Part shown: positions 46,103 through 55,802 of the stretch, piece by piece
Numbering within the stretch: the stretch's first letter is position 1
How the letters are laid out: every line of letters starts with the position of its first letter
NCBI RefSeq assembly: GCF_027943255.1
Contig: NC_072893.1
Location: 98,029,784 to 98,093,783 of the forward strand
Direction of reading: 5' to 3'
Source: Anastrepha obliqua
Taxonomy: Eukaryota > Arthropoda > Insecta > Diptera > Tephritidae
Length of the DNA stretch: 64,000 nt
Position numbers and translations under genes: made by a program
Notes under the pieces: model-generated
What the model was told of the DNA's origin: nothing
Database searches by the model: none
Seen by the model: only the letters and a program-made list of their open reading frames with translations

Positions 46103-46332
46103 ACCAAGGTGGATTTAATAAGGTGACAGCATTCACCCAGCTGAATTTTTCGCCGTAGGGATGGCTTACGTCAAAATGATATGCTTTGTTTGTATGTATT
46201 GGTATGTTTACATTCGTATGTTTACATTTGCTTGCTGATTTTGACATGATGCTTGCACCAAACGCAACAACAAATACATGTAGGGTTTTACTTATATGTG
46301 TTTGCTGTCACCTGTAATAAATTCGCCTTGGT
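46103..46332. mobile_element. 230-bp MITE with 28-30-bp TIRs
   Basis: The left end starts ACCAAGGTGGATTTAATAAG and runs to GGTGACAGC; the right end in reverse complement starts ACCAAGGCGAATTTATTACA and runs to GGTGACAGC. TAGA borders both sides (46099-46102 and 46333-46336), a possible 4-bp target duplication. The interior has GTATGTTTACATT(T/C)G repeated and no coding content. Confidence 0.85.
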
Positions 46333-46548
46333 TAGAACTCACATAAGTGCAATTGGCTAATAATTTGCCCATATTAAGTAGTAACGGAAATACTGGCGAC
46401 AAATGTCAACGTGTTCGCACTTGGCAGCATTGTCATTTGCCAAAATATTATATTCGCGCCGATTAGGTTTTGTTTAATTTTATGCACTTTTAATAAATTT
46501 TTGATTAAACCGAATAAAGTTTGTATTTGCAAATATTAAAAAACAACA

Positions 46549-46742
46549 ATGAATAACAGCTCAGATGATTTGAATGCCACACAGGCATTGAACCGCAAAC
46601 AGCGTCTGAAGGGCCTAATGGAAGCAAACAGAGATATACGTGAGTGAACTGCATTCGATTACATTTGCGTATGGCTCTAGAAAAGTATTTTTCACTTGAT
46701 TTATAGCAGCAACCAATGGCCAGCAGAGATCTAACGGGGTTG
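46549..46742 (+). CDS. candidate host gene, first two exons (partial)
   Basis: An ATG in a fly-type context (AAAACAACAATG) opens MNNSSDDLNATQALNRKQRL and KGLMEANRDI, ending at a GTGAGT donor (exon 46549-46639). A 67-nt intron with a TTTATAG acceptor leads to a second exon from 46707 (PATNGQQRSNGV), which can end at a GGTAAAC donor at 46743. The splice signals, intron size and polar, non-repetitive protein suggest a genuine gene start. Just upstream, TTCGCGCC (about 46455) resembles an E2F site. I do not recognise the protein, and later exons are not apparent within the repeat-filled DNA that follows. Confidence 0.5.
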
Positions 46743-46977
46743 GTAAACATTCCCGGCTGGTCGATCTCCTTTCTCACCATGTATATTTCTTTATCCTTGC
46801 TCGAGTTCTCTGTCAGTGACTCGAAAATAATACGATTTCGAAAGCAATACGGATTTTTTCGGCAAATTAAAGATATAGATACATATATATAGCATTAGAG
46901 TGAGCAACGCTTCTTTGTAGTTGACACAGTGCATTGACGACGAGGACCGAGAACTTTACTGCACTTGACATGATTTT

Positions 46978-47093
46978 GTGAACGGGATAAGACTATAATA
47001 GCGTAGTCCCTATGGTCCAACCCCATCTTAATACTTTGTTTCCTGGGCCTACCGTTACATGAGATAAAGGACGACGAACGATGACTTCGCTGC
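46978..47093 (+). repeat. short dispersed repeat, copy 1
   Basis: CCCTATGGTCCAACCCCATC followed by TTTCCT.G..CTACC.TT.ATGA recurs at about 47308-47365. No function visible. Its right end supplies the ATGACTTCGCTGC duplicated by the SINE at 47094. Confidence 0.7.
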
Positions 47094-47223
47094 AACAACC
47101 GTTCCCACGACAGTCGGTTCTACGTAACCGGAACGACCCGGATTTATATCCGGCCAAGGACTGTCACTTCAGCACTATTCCTCGTATATGCACGGGGATT
47201 GTTTATGCTGCTACAACAACAAC
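47094..47223 (+). repeat. (CAA)n-tailed SINE (family 2), copy 1
   Basis: Body: CACGACAGTCGGTTCTACGT, CCCGGATTTATATCCGGCCA, AGGACTGTCAC and GTTTATGCTGCTACAACAAC. A 13-bp target duplication, ATGACTTCGCTGC, flanks it (47081-47093 and 47224-47236). The CAA tail and duplication mark it as a retroposed element. Other copies: 48734-48878 and 53747-53887. Confidence 0.9.
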
Positions 47224-47236
47224 ATGACTTCGCTGC

Positions 47237-48000
47237 GTTTGGCATGGCTTTGTAAATTGCTACAACAACTACAACCGACGACATTACTGCATTTGGCATA
47301 AGCGTAATCCCTATGGTCCAACCCCATCTAAACAGTATATTTCCTTGATCTACCTTTAGATGACTTACAACAACAGCAATACTTTCATAGTGTGTTCGAA
47401 ATTGTAACACGAGTCCTATTGGTTTGATCATTACTTTTAAGTATTTAATTAGGTCGCATCTAATGGACTGGGAGGCTTTACCTTTCTGTGGCATAAAAGA
47501 CGCTGGTGAAAAGAACAGTGTTCATCATTGGTCAGAAATAAATAAAGTGAACAAGTGACATACATACATATATGGATGCGCGTTCTTGCCACAGCAATAA
47601 TCATCCGATTCGTCAAAAATGCTCGAGGAATTCAGCCCACATTCATAGAAACAGTATGAATCGTGAAGCATCACCAAATTTATTATTTATAAACAAGGCT
47701 TTAGTATGAAGTATAAATTATTATTTGATGAATGAATTTATTCTTGTTGTGCTGTACAATATTTTAGACTATTCAGCGCCGTTGCGACTAAAAGAATCAT
47801 ATCCGCTGTGACCGCGTATTTTGGTGTTCTATTTGACTTGTACGCGTGTAGGGGCATAAAGGGATTGCAGTTGTATGCACATACATTCCCTACAAGACAA
47901 CTGACTATAATATAAGTATTTCTTATTCCCTTATAAGTATTTCTTATTCCTTTTAGAGCACAGTAGATATATTTCTCATTGCTATTGGTAAAAGACAGGC
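47237..48000. other. no gene recognised; second copy of a short repeat
   Basis: Copy 2 of the 46978 repeat lies at about 47300-47370. The rest is A+T-rich with no coding similarity. Confidence 0.5.
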
Positions 48001-48215
48001 GGCCGCCGTAGCCGAATGGGTTGGTGCGTGACTACCATTCGCAATTCACAGAGAGAACGTCGGCTCGAATCTCGGTGAAACACCAAAATTAAGAAAAACA
48101 TTTTTCTAATAGCGGTCGCCCCTCGGCATTCAATGGCAAACCTCCGAGTGTATTTCTGCCACGAAAAAGCTCCTCATAAAAAATCTGCCGTACCCCACGG
48201 TCATACGGAAGCTGC
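48001..48215 (+). repeat. tRNA-derived SINE family 1, 3'-truncated
   Basis: Starts GGCGGCCGCCGTAGCCGAAT with the A box TAGCCGAATGGG and a B box reading GGCTCGAATCTCGG (one change from the 23.5-kb copy). The body CCTCCGAGTGTATTTCTGCC and AAAGCTCCTCATAAAA follows, then the match fades after about 48205. Confidence 0.9.
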
Positions 48216-48417
48216 AAGCTTTTTAATTTCATAAATTAATATAATACATATAAATAATAATTCAAAGATCTTTTAAAACATAAACTAGTGACAATAGGAA
48301 CTAAACGGAATTATTCATGTTGCCATGAAATTATATATAGATGAAATAGATATAGATACGATACAAAAAGAACTTAGTGATTTTATTAAAAATTCTGTTT
48401 AAATTATCAAAGTTTAA

Positions 48418-48615
48418 TTAATAACCATGATTGTCAATGATCTTTTGTATTCGATTTGGCATAGAATTTAGAATCCTACGGTAGGTTTCTGTGGGAGTGG
48501 AGTACCATATTTCTTTGGTTTTTTGCCATAAATCCTTCTTATTTTTCAATGTTTCCTTCGCGAGGCGCTTCTTTAAATCTCCCCAAAGGTTTTCAATCAG
48601 GCTTAGGTTCGGTGA
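48418..48615 (-). pseudogene. Tc1-type transposase C-terminus
   Basis: Minus strand: SPNLSLIENLWGDLKKRLAK, ETLKNKKDLWQKTKEIWYST, YRRILNSMPNRIQKIIDNHG, Tyr, stop. The SPNLxxIENLWG box contains the third catalytic residue, Glu, of DD34E Tc1 transposases. About 65 codons are open and undamaged; the rest of the gene is absent. Confidence 0.88.
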
Positions 48616-48733
48616 CTGTTGTTGTTGTGGTTGAGCAGTAACTTTGCCCTGTCTGTGTAGGAGTTTAATCTGCTACAGTATCCAGAACGCAATTGTGCCC
48701 AGATTACGCGGGACTCTCCGGGGAGTTGGAGCT
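48616..48733 (-). pseudogene. jockey-superfamily retrotransposon tail, downstream part
   Basis: Minus strand: LQLPGESRVIWAQLRSGYCS, RLNSYTDRAK. It continues the protein of 48879-49185 once the SINE between them is removed. The motif VxLAQLRSGYCxxLNSY is conserved near the C-terminus of such retroelements. Confidence 0.75.
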
Positions 48734-48878
48734 GTTGTTGTTGTTGTTGTTGTTGTTGTAGCAGCATAAACATTCACCCTACCTACATACGGGGAACGCT
48801 GCTGGAGTGACAGTCCTTGGCCGGATATAAATCCGGGTCGTTTCGGTAACGCAGAACCGACTGTCGTGGAAACGAGGA
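48734..48878 (-). repeat. (CAA)n-tailed SINE (family 2), copy 2
   Basis: On the plus strand it reads (GTT)n, then GTAGCAGCATAAACATTC, GGACTGT-complement, GGCCGGATATAAATCCGGGT and CAGAACCGACTGTCGTGG. A 10-bp duplication AGTTGGAGCT flanks it (48724-48733 and 48879-48888). It interrupts a retrotransposon coding sequence. Confidence 0.92.
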
Positions 48879-49185
48879 AGTTGGAGCTCTTCGTCTGCGA
48901 TTGGTGATGGTTGGAATCCGATGACGGCATTCGGGGGTCGGGAGCTTAAGAAGGTGATAAGAGTCTCCCGATGAATGTCGTTTATGGCCTGCCTGTACAC
49001 TGTCCGTTCCAGTAGCTGTCTGTTCCCTGACGTGCCTGGGAGGTGGCTCAGGCTCAAGCAGGTGTCTGCATGGGTTATTATGCTCCTTAACAGGCAGCAT
49101 CAGGGCCTCATCGTGTAGGTGTTGTATCGGTGACATCATAAGACATCTTGTCCTAACCATGAGAATGTACTGATAGTTTGCACTT
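48879..49185 (-). pseudogene. jockey-superfamily retrotransposon tail, upstream part
   Basis: Minus strand, in two frames: SPIQHLHDEALMLPVKEHNN and HLLEPEPPPRHVRE (frame one), then RQLLERTVYRQAINDIHRET, LITFLSSRPPNAVIGFQPSP and IADEELQLP (frame two). The HLHxEAxxLPVxEHN and PPxVI..QPxPIxxEE blocks are the conserved post-RT region of insect retrotransposons. It is cut at ELQLP by the SINE. Confidence 0.75.
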
Positions 49186-50003
49186 GTTAGTGTGATATTC
49201 TATCTCTCTTTTACCAATAGCAGAATTCTCACCGACAATTGAAAAGGAATATTAAATGAGATATTTGATTTTCGCATTAATATATGTTGTAAATATATGC
49301 CATTCTGATACTGCGCATGTATTACACTAGTTTACGAATTTTCACTTTCAAAAATGGTCCTCGACCAAAAAGCGTTTTTTAGACTAATTTGAGGTCGCTG
49401 AAACCAAAAATGAATTTTTTTTTTTAAGAACGGTTTCCGAGATATTCCCAAAAAACCTGTTTTTTGGGCAATAGTGCAGTTATTACCTGCAATCTCGAAA
49501 ACAGTGCGCGCCATTTATTTGAAGTGCATAAATTTCAAAAGGCACACATATAACCTACATGGCAATATATAATTCGTGTCAATGGAAGTCGTAGTTTTCG
49601 CAAAACAGCTGTAAAGTAAAAAAAAGAGGCATTTTTGACGTTTTTTTCTAAATTATCAAAGTTTATTAACTTTTTTCTGGAACAAAAAATTTTTTTATAT
49701 CGACATAAGATAAGTTTTCTGAAAAACAATTTTGTCATCTACAATTTAAGCCTAAGTTTGTCTGAATCGACGAAAAATTGTAGAAGTTATAACGTATTAT
49801 GTGAATGAAGACAATTTCATCGTCTGTCGTATATCCTTTTGATGTATACAATACGGTTTCGAACAAAAGTAAATCATGCCAGCCGGCGTATTGAGTCACG
49901 CAAAATAACTGTTCTTAGGCTCACTATAGTTAAAAACAATATTTATTTCATACAAATAAATATATATACATATATATATATATATATCGCAGAATAGGCT
50001 TAT

Positions 50004-50055
50004 TTGCCCATTGTACCAATTCCAGCTAATTGCTCATTCTACCAATTCCAGCTAA
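50004..50055. repeat. tandem duplication of a 26-bp unit
   Basis: TTGCCCATTGTACCAATTCC plus AGCTAA is followed by TTGCTCATTCTACCAATTCC plus AGCTAA. Two units inside the long-TIR element. Confidence 0.85.
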
Positions 50056-50079
50056 ATAAGAGCTAGGTATGACCATTGT

Positions 50080-50640
50080 ATGTCTGTGTATATTTTTCGG
50101 TGGCGCCATAATGGGCTAATGAAGAATTTTGTGAAAGCTTTGGCAAAAAAACCGGAAAACACAGCCCTTAAATACTTGAAAACCAAGTTCCCAAGATTGT
50201 TAACAGAGAAAATCAAAGCGGGTATATTCGTCGGTCCACAGATAAAGAAATTGTTTACGGACACAGAATTTCAACAATGCCTTGACAGTTCCGAACTATA
50301 AAACGTACATACTCCAAAATATATTTATCATATAAATTGATTGGAAAATTTACAATTAACTTTGTTTTTGTTAACAGGTGTTCGCATGTCGTTAAAAATG
50401 CACCTACTCCACAGTCATTTGGATTTTTTTCCTCAGAATTTGGGAACTGAAAGTGGTGAACAAGGCGAGCGATTTCATCAAGATATTGCTAGGATTGAAA
50501 AGCGTTATGAGGGCTTTTGGGATCAAGGAATGATGAGCGACTACTGCTGGATGCAACTTCGTGCAACATAAAAAAAGAAGTTTGAGAGTAAAAGCGCATT
50601 TTCGACCTCAAACATAGCCAAGTCAAAAGCTGCAAAATAA
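50080..50640 (+). pseudogene. protein of the long-TIR element, partial
   Basis: First frame (50080-50301): GLMKNFVKALAKKPENTALK, YLKTKFPRLLTEKIKAGIFV, GPQIKKLF, then a stop. After about 75 bp ending in an acceptor-like TTGTTAACAG, the second part (from about 50380) reads MSLKMHLLHSHLDFFPQNLG, GEQGERFHQDIARIEKRYEG, DYCWMQLRAT and a stop. From memory, both blocks occur in this order in one family of long, uncharacterised arthropod proteins (MSLKIHFLHSHLDFFPENLG, GERFHQDI, MLADYCW). Their presence between long TIRs suggests a transposase. No catalytic triad can be assigned by eye; the N-terminal two thirds are missing. Confidence 0.7.
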
Positions 50641-51127
50641 CACGTGTTGACTTTATGGGTCATAATTTCTACAATTTTTCGTCGATTCAGACAAACTTAG
50701 ACTTAAAATGTAGGTGACATAATTGTCTTTTAGAAAACTTATCTTATGTCGATATAAAAAAAAATTTTTATTCAAGAAAAAAGTTAATAAACTTTGATAA
50801 TTAAGAAAAAAAATCACAAATGCCTTTTTGTTTACTTTCAACAGCTGTTTTGCGAAAACTACGACTTCTATTGACACGAATTATATATTGCCATGTAGGT
50901 TATATGTGTGCCTTTCGAAATTTATGCACTTCAAAGAAATGGCGCGCACTGTTTTCAAGATTGCAGGCAATAACTGCACTATTGCCCAAAAAACAGGTTT
51001 TTTAGGAATATCTCGGAAACCGTTCTTTGAAAAAAAAAAATAAAATTCATTTTTGGTTTCAGCGACCTCAAATTAGTTTAAAAAACGCCTTTTGACCGAG
51101 GACCATTTTAGGTGTAAACTAGTGTTA

Positions 51128-51949
51128 TAGACTAATAAAATACTTGTAAATGTGTTGGAATTTTTGTCGAAAGTGCTCAGCACTGTATTGTAGGGGATAT
51201 ATGTAACATGCTGATGGCATATCGGTTTTCAACAATGTACATGTGGTGGACAAAAGTCTACATACACCCCCTATTTTCGTCGATTTGAAAGTCCTAAAAA
51301 TTTTATTTGAAACTTTTCTAATCACAATAAACTAAACAACAACTCATTCTTAAAGATAAAATAACAAAGTTAATAAATATTGATGTTCTCTGATGACAAT
51401 TCGTTGCCGTCTATTCAACTAATCTTACTAACACATTTTCTTTTCATTTAATTCGCCTTTCTCTCTGTCTAATCCCCCTATGACGTAACAGCCAAAGCTG
51501 TGCGATTACAGTTTTGCTTCGGATGGCCAAACCTTGTAGTCTATCATCTCCCGAGGCTCTAATTGTCGTGAATTCGGTCATTCTTGCGTGCTAAGTCTTT
51601 TAAATGCTTTAAGTCTTTTTAAATCTATTTGGCATTTGTTAGTTGTTAAGTTTTTGAAATTATTTTTGTTATATTATTAACTATATAACGACATTAAAAT
51701 TATTAAATAAATGCATAATTCATTTAAGAACATACCATTTAACAAGAAAAATAATATATTTAATTTGAAGCGCAGAAATAACAAACTCAAAATTGTACAC
51801 TCATTTATACAAAATTTATAATCGATAAGTTAGATGATGAAGATCGTCTACGCTGAACCGCACTGTTTAACTGCTAAAACAACAACACTTCCCTAATCCT
51901 ATTGGGGGAGAGAGTTTACCATTAGAGAAACCATAACTTAACTATATCA
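51128..51949. other. no gene; one Tc1-type terminus
   Basis: At 51243-51269 GTGGTGGACAAAAGTCTACA followed by TACACC resembles the end of Tc1-type transposons. It may belong to the relic at 51950-52480. No coding similarity in the rest. Confidence 0.45.
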
Positions 51950-52480
51950 GCCGTATGCTTGGGGTCGTTTTCTTGTTGAAAGCAGTATACATTTGATAAC
52001 CCCAGCATCTCAACACCTTGCTTTAATTTTTTTTTTTTAAATATCCAAATGAGCAAACCTCTCCGTTCTTGAATCAATAAACTGCAATTTTCCAATACCA
52101 CCAGCTGCCATATACCCCCGCACCATCAACCTACAACGCGTTTGTACCAGGTTCCCTCTTCACAATTTTTACTTCTTCGATACCAAAATGCGAAACTTGC
52201 TTTCATCCGAAAAAACCTTTCTCCAAAATTCTGCATGCTTGTTTAATGCTCATTTGGTAAGGCAATGCGCTTTTGCCCATTTATTAGGGCAAACTCCTAC
52301 CAACTGTTCCATGATAGCCGGCTTTTCTTAAGACTCCTCTTGCAGTTGAAGTAATAATATATTTTTGAAGCATATTTCATCTTTCACTTTGAAGAAGCCC
52401 GATAATACTGAGATTTTCCCTTGCTGTTAATTTACACGGAGGCCCTACTTTTAACCTTGAAGTTATAATTCTGGTATTTT
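51950..52480 (-). pseudogene. Tc1-type transposase relic
   Basis: On the minus strand: AYQMSIKQACRILEKGFFG-like text leads to the first Asp motif KVFSDESKFRILVSKK (about 52190-52215), MVRGYMAAGGIGKLQFID, RFAHLDI, VEMLGLSNVYCFQQENDPKH and TADIVKLWFL. The second motif is normally QQDNDPKH; here the catalytic Asp is Glu. The third motif is missing. Several stops and shifts. Confidence 0.7.
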
Positions 52481-52609
52481 TGAGGTTTAGAATTTCTGTC
52501 GGAACTGATTTTCATGCTCTGCTTGGTGTTCTTCCTATTGTCGATAGTTTTTGCCTTCTTTCCACAATTTTTTTATGTTTTTGCTCTCGCAAATCTCAAT
52601 TTATCAGAT

Positions 52610-53684
52610 CAAGATTATTTCATGCAAATATTAGCCGCGACTGCGCTTCAAATGGTCCATCCGCTTAGTCCAATTTTGGCATACTCTTTCCAATGTTTCG
52701 GCCGGTATCTCACATATAAATGCTTTAACGTTGTCTTCCAATGCCTTAATTGAAGCAGGCTTGTCTGAATAGACATGAGCTTTAACATAGTTCCACAAGA
52801 AATAATCTAAAGGCGTTATATCGCACGATCTGGGTGGCCAATTGACAGGTCCCGAACGTGAAATAAAATGTTCACCGAACTCGCCTCTCAACAAGTCCAT
52901 TGTCACGCGTGCTGTGTGGCATGTGGCACCGTCTTGCTAAAACCACATGTCATGCAAGTCAAGCTCTTGCATTTTGGGCAAAAAAAAGTTGGATATCATT
53001 TCACGGTAGCGCTCACCATTCACAGTTACGTTACGATTCGCAGCATCTTTGAAGAAGTACGGTACAATGATACCTCCAGCCCATAAACCGCATCAAACTA
53101 TGACCTTTTCTGGATACTTTGGTAGCTCTTGCAATTCTTCTGGCTGATCTTCACTCCAAAATCGACAATTCTGCTTATTTACGTACGCATTGATCCAAAA
53201 ATGAGCATCGTCGCTGAACACAATTTTTCTATAAAAAAGTGGATCTTCGGCCAACTTTCCAAGAGCCCATTCACCAAAAATTCTGCGTTGCTGTAGCTCG
53301 TTCGGCTTCAATTCTTGCACCAGCTGTATTTTGAAAGGCTACACACCTAAATCCTTTCGCCAAATTTTCCACGTTGTTGAGTAACAGATTCCCAATTGCT
53401 GCGAACGGCGACGAACCGATAATTGATGGTCATCATTAACAATGGCCGATACAGCTGCGATATTTTCTTCAGTTTGCACTCTACGTAAGCGCGTTGGTGG
53501 TTTGATGTGCAATAATGTAAATTTGGTTCTAAATTTAGTCACAATAGCTCGAATAGCCGCCTCAGTGGGTCGATTAAACTGACCATAAAATGGAAGAAGC
53601 GCGCGATAAACTTTCTTAACAGAACAGGCATTTTTATAATAAAATTCAATGATTTGCAAGCGTTGTTCGCTTGTAAGACGATTC
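52610..53684 (-). pseudogene. DD41D transposase, full length with three stop codons
   Basis: One reading frame from MNRLTSEQRLQIIEFYYKNA (HTH start at 53684), through RRSQQLGICYSTTWKIWRKD, FSDDAHFWINAYVNKQNCRF (first Asp), WAGGIIVPYFF, QDGATCHTARVTMDLL (second Asp) and RSCDITPLDYFLWNY (third Asp), to the end near 52620. Forty-one residues separate the last two Asp. Three stops break it, near 53339 (GV-TAG-PFKIQ), 53093 (VIV-TGA-CGLWAGG, normally Trp) and about 52907 (MWF-TAG-QDGAT, normally Gln). There is no frameshift, so each could be one base change. Closest relative here: the fragment at 1-480. Confidence 0.9.
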
Positions 53685-53746
53685 ATGGTTAAATTATAGA
53701 CCAAACTGAAGATGTTTGACAGTGAAACAAAACACAAAACGTGCGT

Positions 53747-53887
53747 ATGTTCAAAGTGTGTTTCCACGACAGTCGGTTCTACGTTACCGAAACGACCCGG
53801 ATTTATATCCGGCCAAGGACTGTCACCCCAGCAGCATTTCCCGTATGTAAATATGGGGAATGTTTATGCTGCTACAACAACAACAAC
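53747..53887 (+). repeat. (CAA)n-tailed SINE (family 2), copy 3
   Basis: Body as in copy 1 (CACGACAGTCGGTTCTACGT, CCCGGATTTATATCCGGCCA, GTTTATGCTGCTACAACAAC). An 11-bp duplication AAAACGTGCGT flanks it (53736-53746 and 53888-53898). It lies in the 5' flank of the DD41D element. Confidence 0.92.
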
Positions 53888-53898
53888 AAAACGTGCGT

Positions 53899-54464
53899 CA
53901 GCTATTTAAACCAACTGTTTAAAAAGACAATAGCTAAAAAATCACCCGATAGTTCTCCGCACATGAAAATTCGTAAACTAATAGCTTATTAAATAAAAAG
54001 TAATAATTTTCCTTTCCAAAAAATTGTTCTAAAAACACAAAAGGAAACCCCGGAAATGATGAGCGCTCGTCTTACTACGTATTACCGAAAATAAGTACCG
54101 TTACAATCGGATAAAACAATAGACAATAAAAATAGAGACCAACGAGATGATGAATTTGAATTTGTGCTGAGCTTCCCGTTAGAATTTCATTGACAAATAG
54201 TATTTAAAAATAGTCGGAGCGTAGAATTATGGCACCTAGAGTGTATTTGCTCACAATGAAAATAAAGAACTATAAACAAAGCGACTACAGAAAACTTTAT
54301 TTCGAATTAAATTTAATTTTGAATTGAAACAGAATTTTGAATTTTGAACTACCACGATATCTTTTATTGCTCTTTACGAGCTTTATAAAGCTACTTTAAG
54401 TCCAATGCTGTATTGATATTTATTCCCATTTGATGCATACAATTTTCTTTCTTTCTTGATGCCT
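53899..54464. other. 3' flank of the odorant receptor gene
   Basis: No gene. For the minus-strand receptor gene, polyadenylation signals AATAAA can be read at 54363-54368 and 54297-54302 (TTTATT on the plus strand), 100-170 bp past the stop; another overlaps the stop itself. Confidence 0.5.
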
Positions 54465-55802
54465 TTATTTTTTTGCATTTTGGCCGATACCCATTTCTTT
54501 TATGAAAGTAAATAGTGTAAATGAAAATTTAGCAATCTGAAAGTAGTTAAAAAAAGTATATATTTTTTATAATTTGTCTTTCGAATGTAATCATGAAACT
54601 TACCGAAACATTTGTAGCCACGTTGATGGAAAACAACTTCATGGCCGTCAATTGGATTGACAACTGAGAGCGATGCATAAAATAAATTATCATTTTGCGA
54701 AAACATCGATCCTGCTCTACCCAATTGGAATGAAAAATGGCATCGGGCAACTTTTCGCTATCAGCCATCAATTCTGAAGCGAAATAACAACATGGAGATA
54801 TCTGCAGTAACACGCACATAAAGTAAGTCCCTGAAGCGACTTGAGTACTTAGATCATCAGAAATGAACATATTTATCATAGTCACGCACAATATTGAAGC
54901 GGCGATCAAAAATTGTGTAAACATCGTTTTCGAAATAATCGGTTCGATAACCTCTAGCAATCTAATAAAAATGAAAACATATGCAATAGGAATACTTACA
55001 TAGTACATACATATTTTCAAATGTACATATATTATACTCACTTTAAAATCTGTTGATGTGTGATAATACAGTCCACAAGCTCTTTAATTTTATCATCGCT
55101 ACTCATCTCGACGTTTCTACCCAATAGCTGAACTCTACGTACCAGCAGTTGCAAATGTGCACGTATAACACAAATATATACGGATCCGTAGGAATCGTTT
55201 AAGACTTGGTGTAATAAAAAGAAGAACATAAAAAATAAATCGATCGTTGATTGCAAACAAAAATCGAAGTATGACCGGTTCTCGTCCAAAAAGGGTATCC
55301 ACAGTGAAAGTGGTACTTTTCCATTGATTAAACGGGATGCTCCTGTTAACAGCCAGTATGAAAAGTACGCCATACCAAAAGCGAAGACCAATCTATTGCC
55401 CATAATTGCTGATTTACGTATCAATTTCAGATCTTCGGGCTTTGCGTAACGTGCATCCATAAGTGCCAAAGTGGATTCCATGCTACGTAATCGTTTCAAG
55501 GATAACGTCATAATTATAATTTTTGGCGGTATGCCAAGCACATTCAGACTGGCCTGTATTGCGATGAGAAGCTGCATAGTTTCTATGGTATGTTGCATAT
55601 ATTTTAAAATGTAACCCACACCGCAAAGAAATGGTGAGAATATAACGGCATTCGTATTAAGAAACGCTGACCAAATATAGTAAAGCGGGCCTGCATCCAT
55701 TGGTGGGTTTGTGCCCACAATAGTATATCCCTTGAAGAGATAAATAAACGCATCACTTGAACGAAGGTTATCAACGCCGTGTCCAGTTAGTAGCTCAAAC
55801 AT
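54465..55802 (-). CDS. odorant receptor gene, complete, three exons
   Basis: Ligand-binding subunit of an insect olfactory channel (7tm_6 family), which works in the dendrite membrane of olfactory neurons together with Orco. Exons: 55802-55042, 54961-54604 and 54536-54465, with introns of 80 and 67 nt, GTGAGT and GTAAGT donors, and TTTTTATTAG and CTACTTTCAG acceptors; the phases (2, then 0) join without a break. The product is 396 residues, the normal length. Start: MFELLTGHGVDNLRSSDAFI. Hydrophobic segments lie at about 41-66, 75-100, 135-155, 178-202, 266-288, 297-318 and 366-387. The family's C-terminal signature is present: CYFASEL, WVEQDRCFRKMIIYFMHRSQ, LTAMKLFSINVATNVS and IAKFSFTLFTFIKEM. 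The SSDAFIYLF start recalls Or7a/Or42/Or59-type receptors, but the subfamily needs a tree. No stop or frameshift: probably functional. Confidence 0.93.

Larger units (their letters stand above)
49325..51124 (+). mobile_element. 1.8-kb DNA transposon with about 465-bp terminal inverted repeats
   Basis: Arms 49325-49795 and 50660-51124 are near-perfect inverted repeats, both starting CACTAGTTTAC and running through AATGGTCCTCG, TTTGGTTTCAGCGACCTCAA (in the inverse), AATAGTGCAGTTATTACCTG and GTTTGTCTGAATCGACGAAA. TTA flanks both ends (49322-49324 and 51125-51127). CACTA-type ends with a 3-bp duplication fit the CACTA (EnSpm) group, although TIRs this long are unusual there. The interior holds parts of a gene (50080-50640) and a TA-rich stretch at 49963-49988. 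Confidence 0.9.

Noticed and set aside
48673..49160. Three overlapping minus-strand frames as separate genes
   Set aside because: They are pieces in different frames of one retrotransposon C-terminus broken by a SINE; some of the reading is the SINE itself.
49963..49990. TA-rich run as a replication or promoter element
   Set aside because: A plain TATA/CATA microsatellite inside a transposon; nothing else supports a function.
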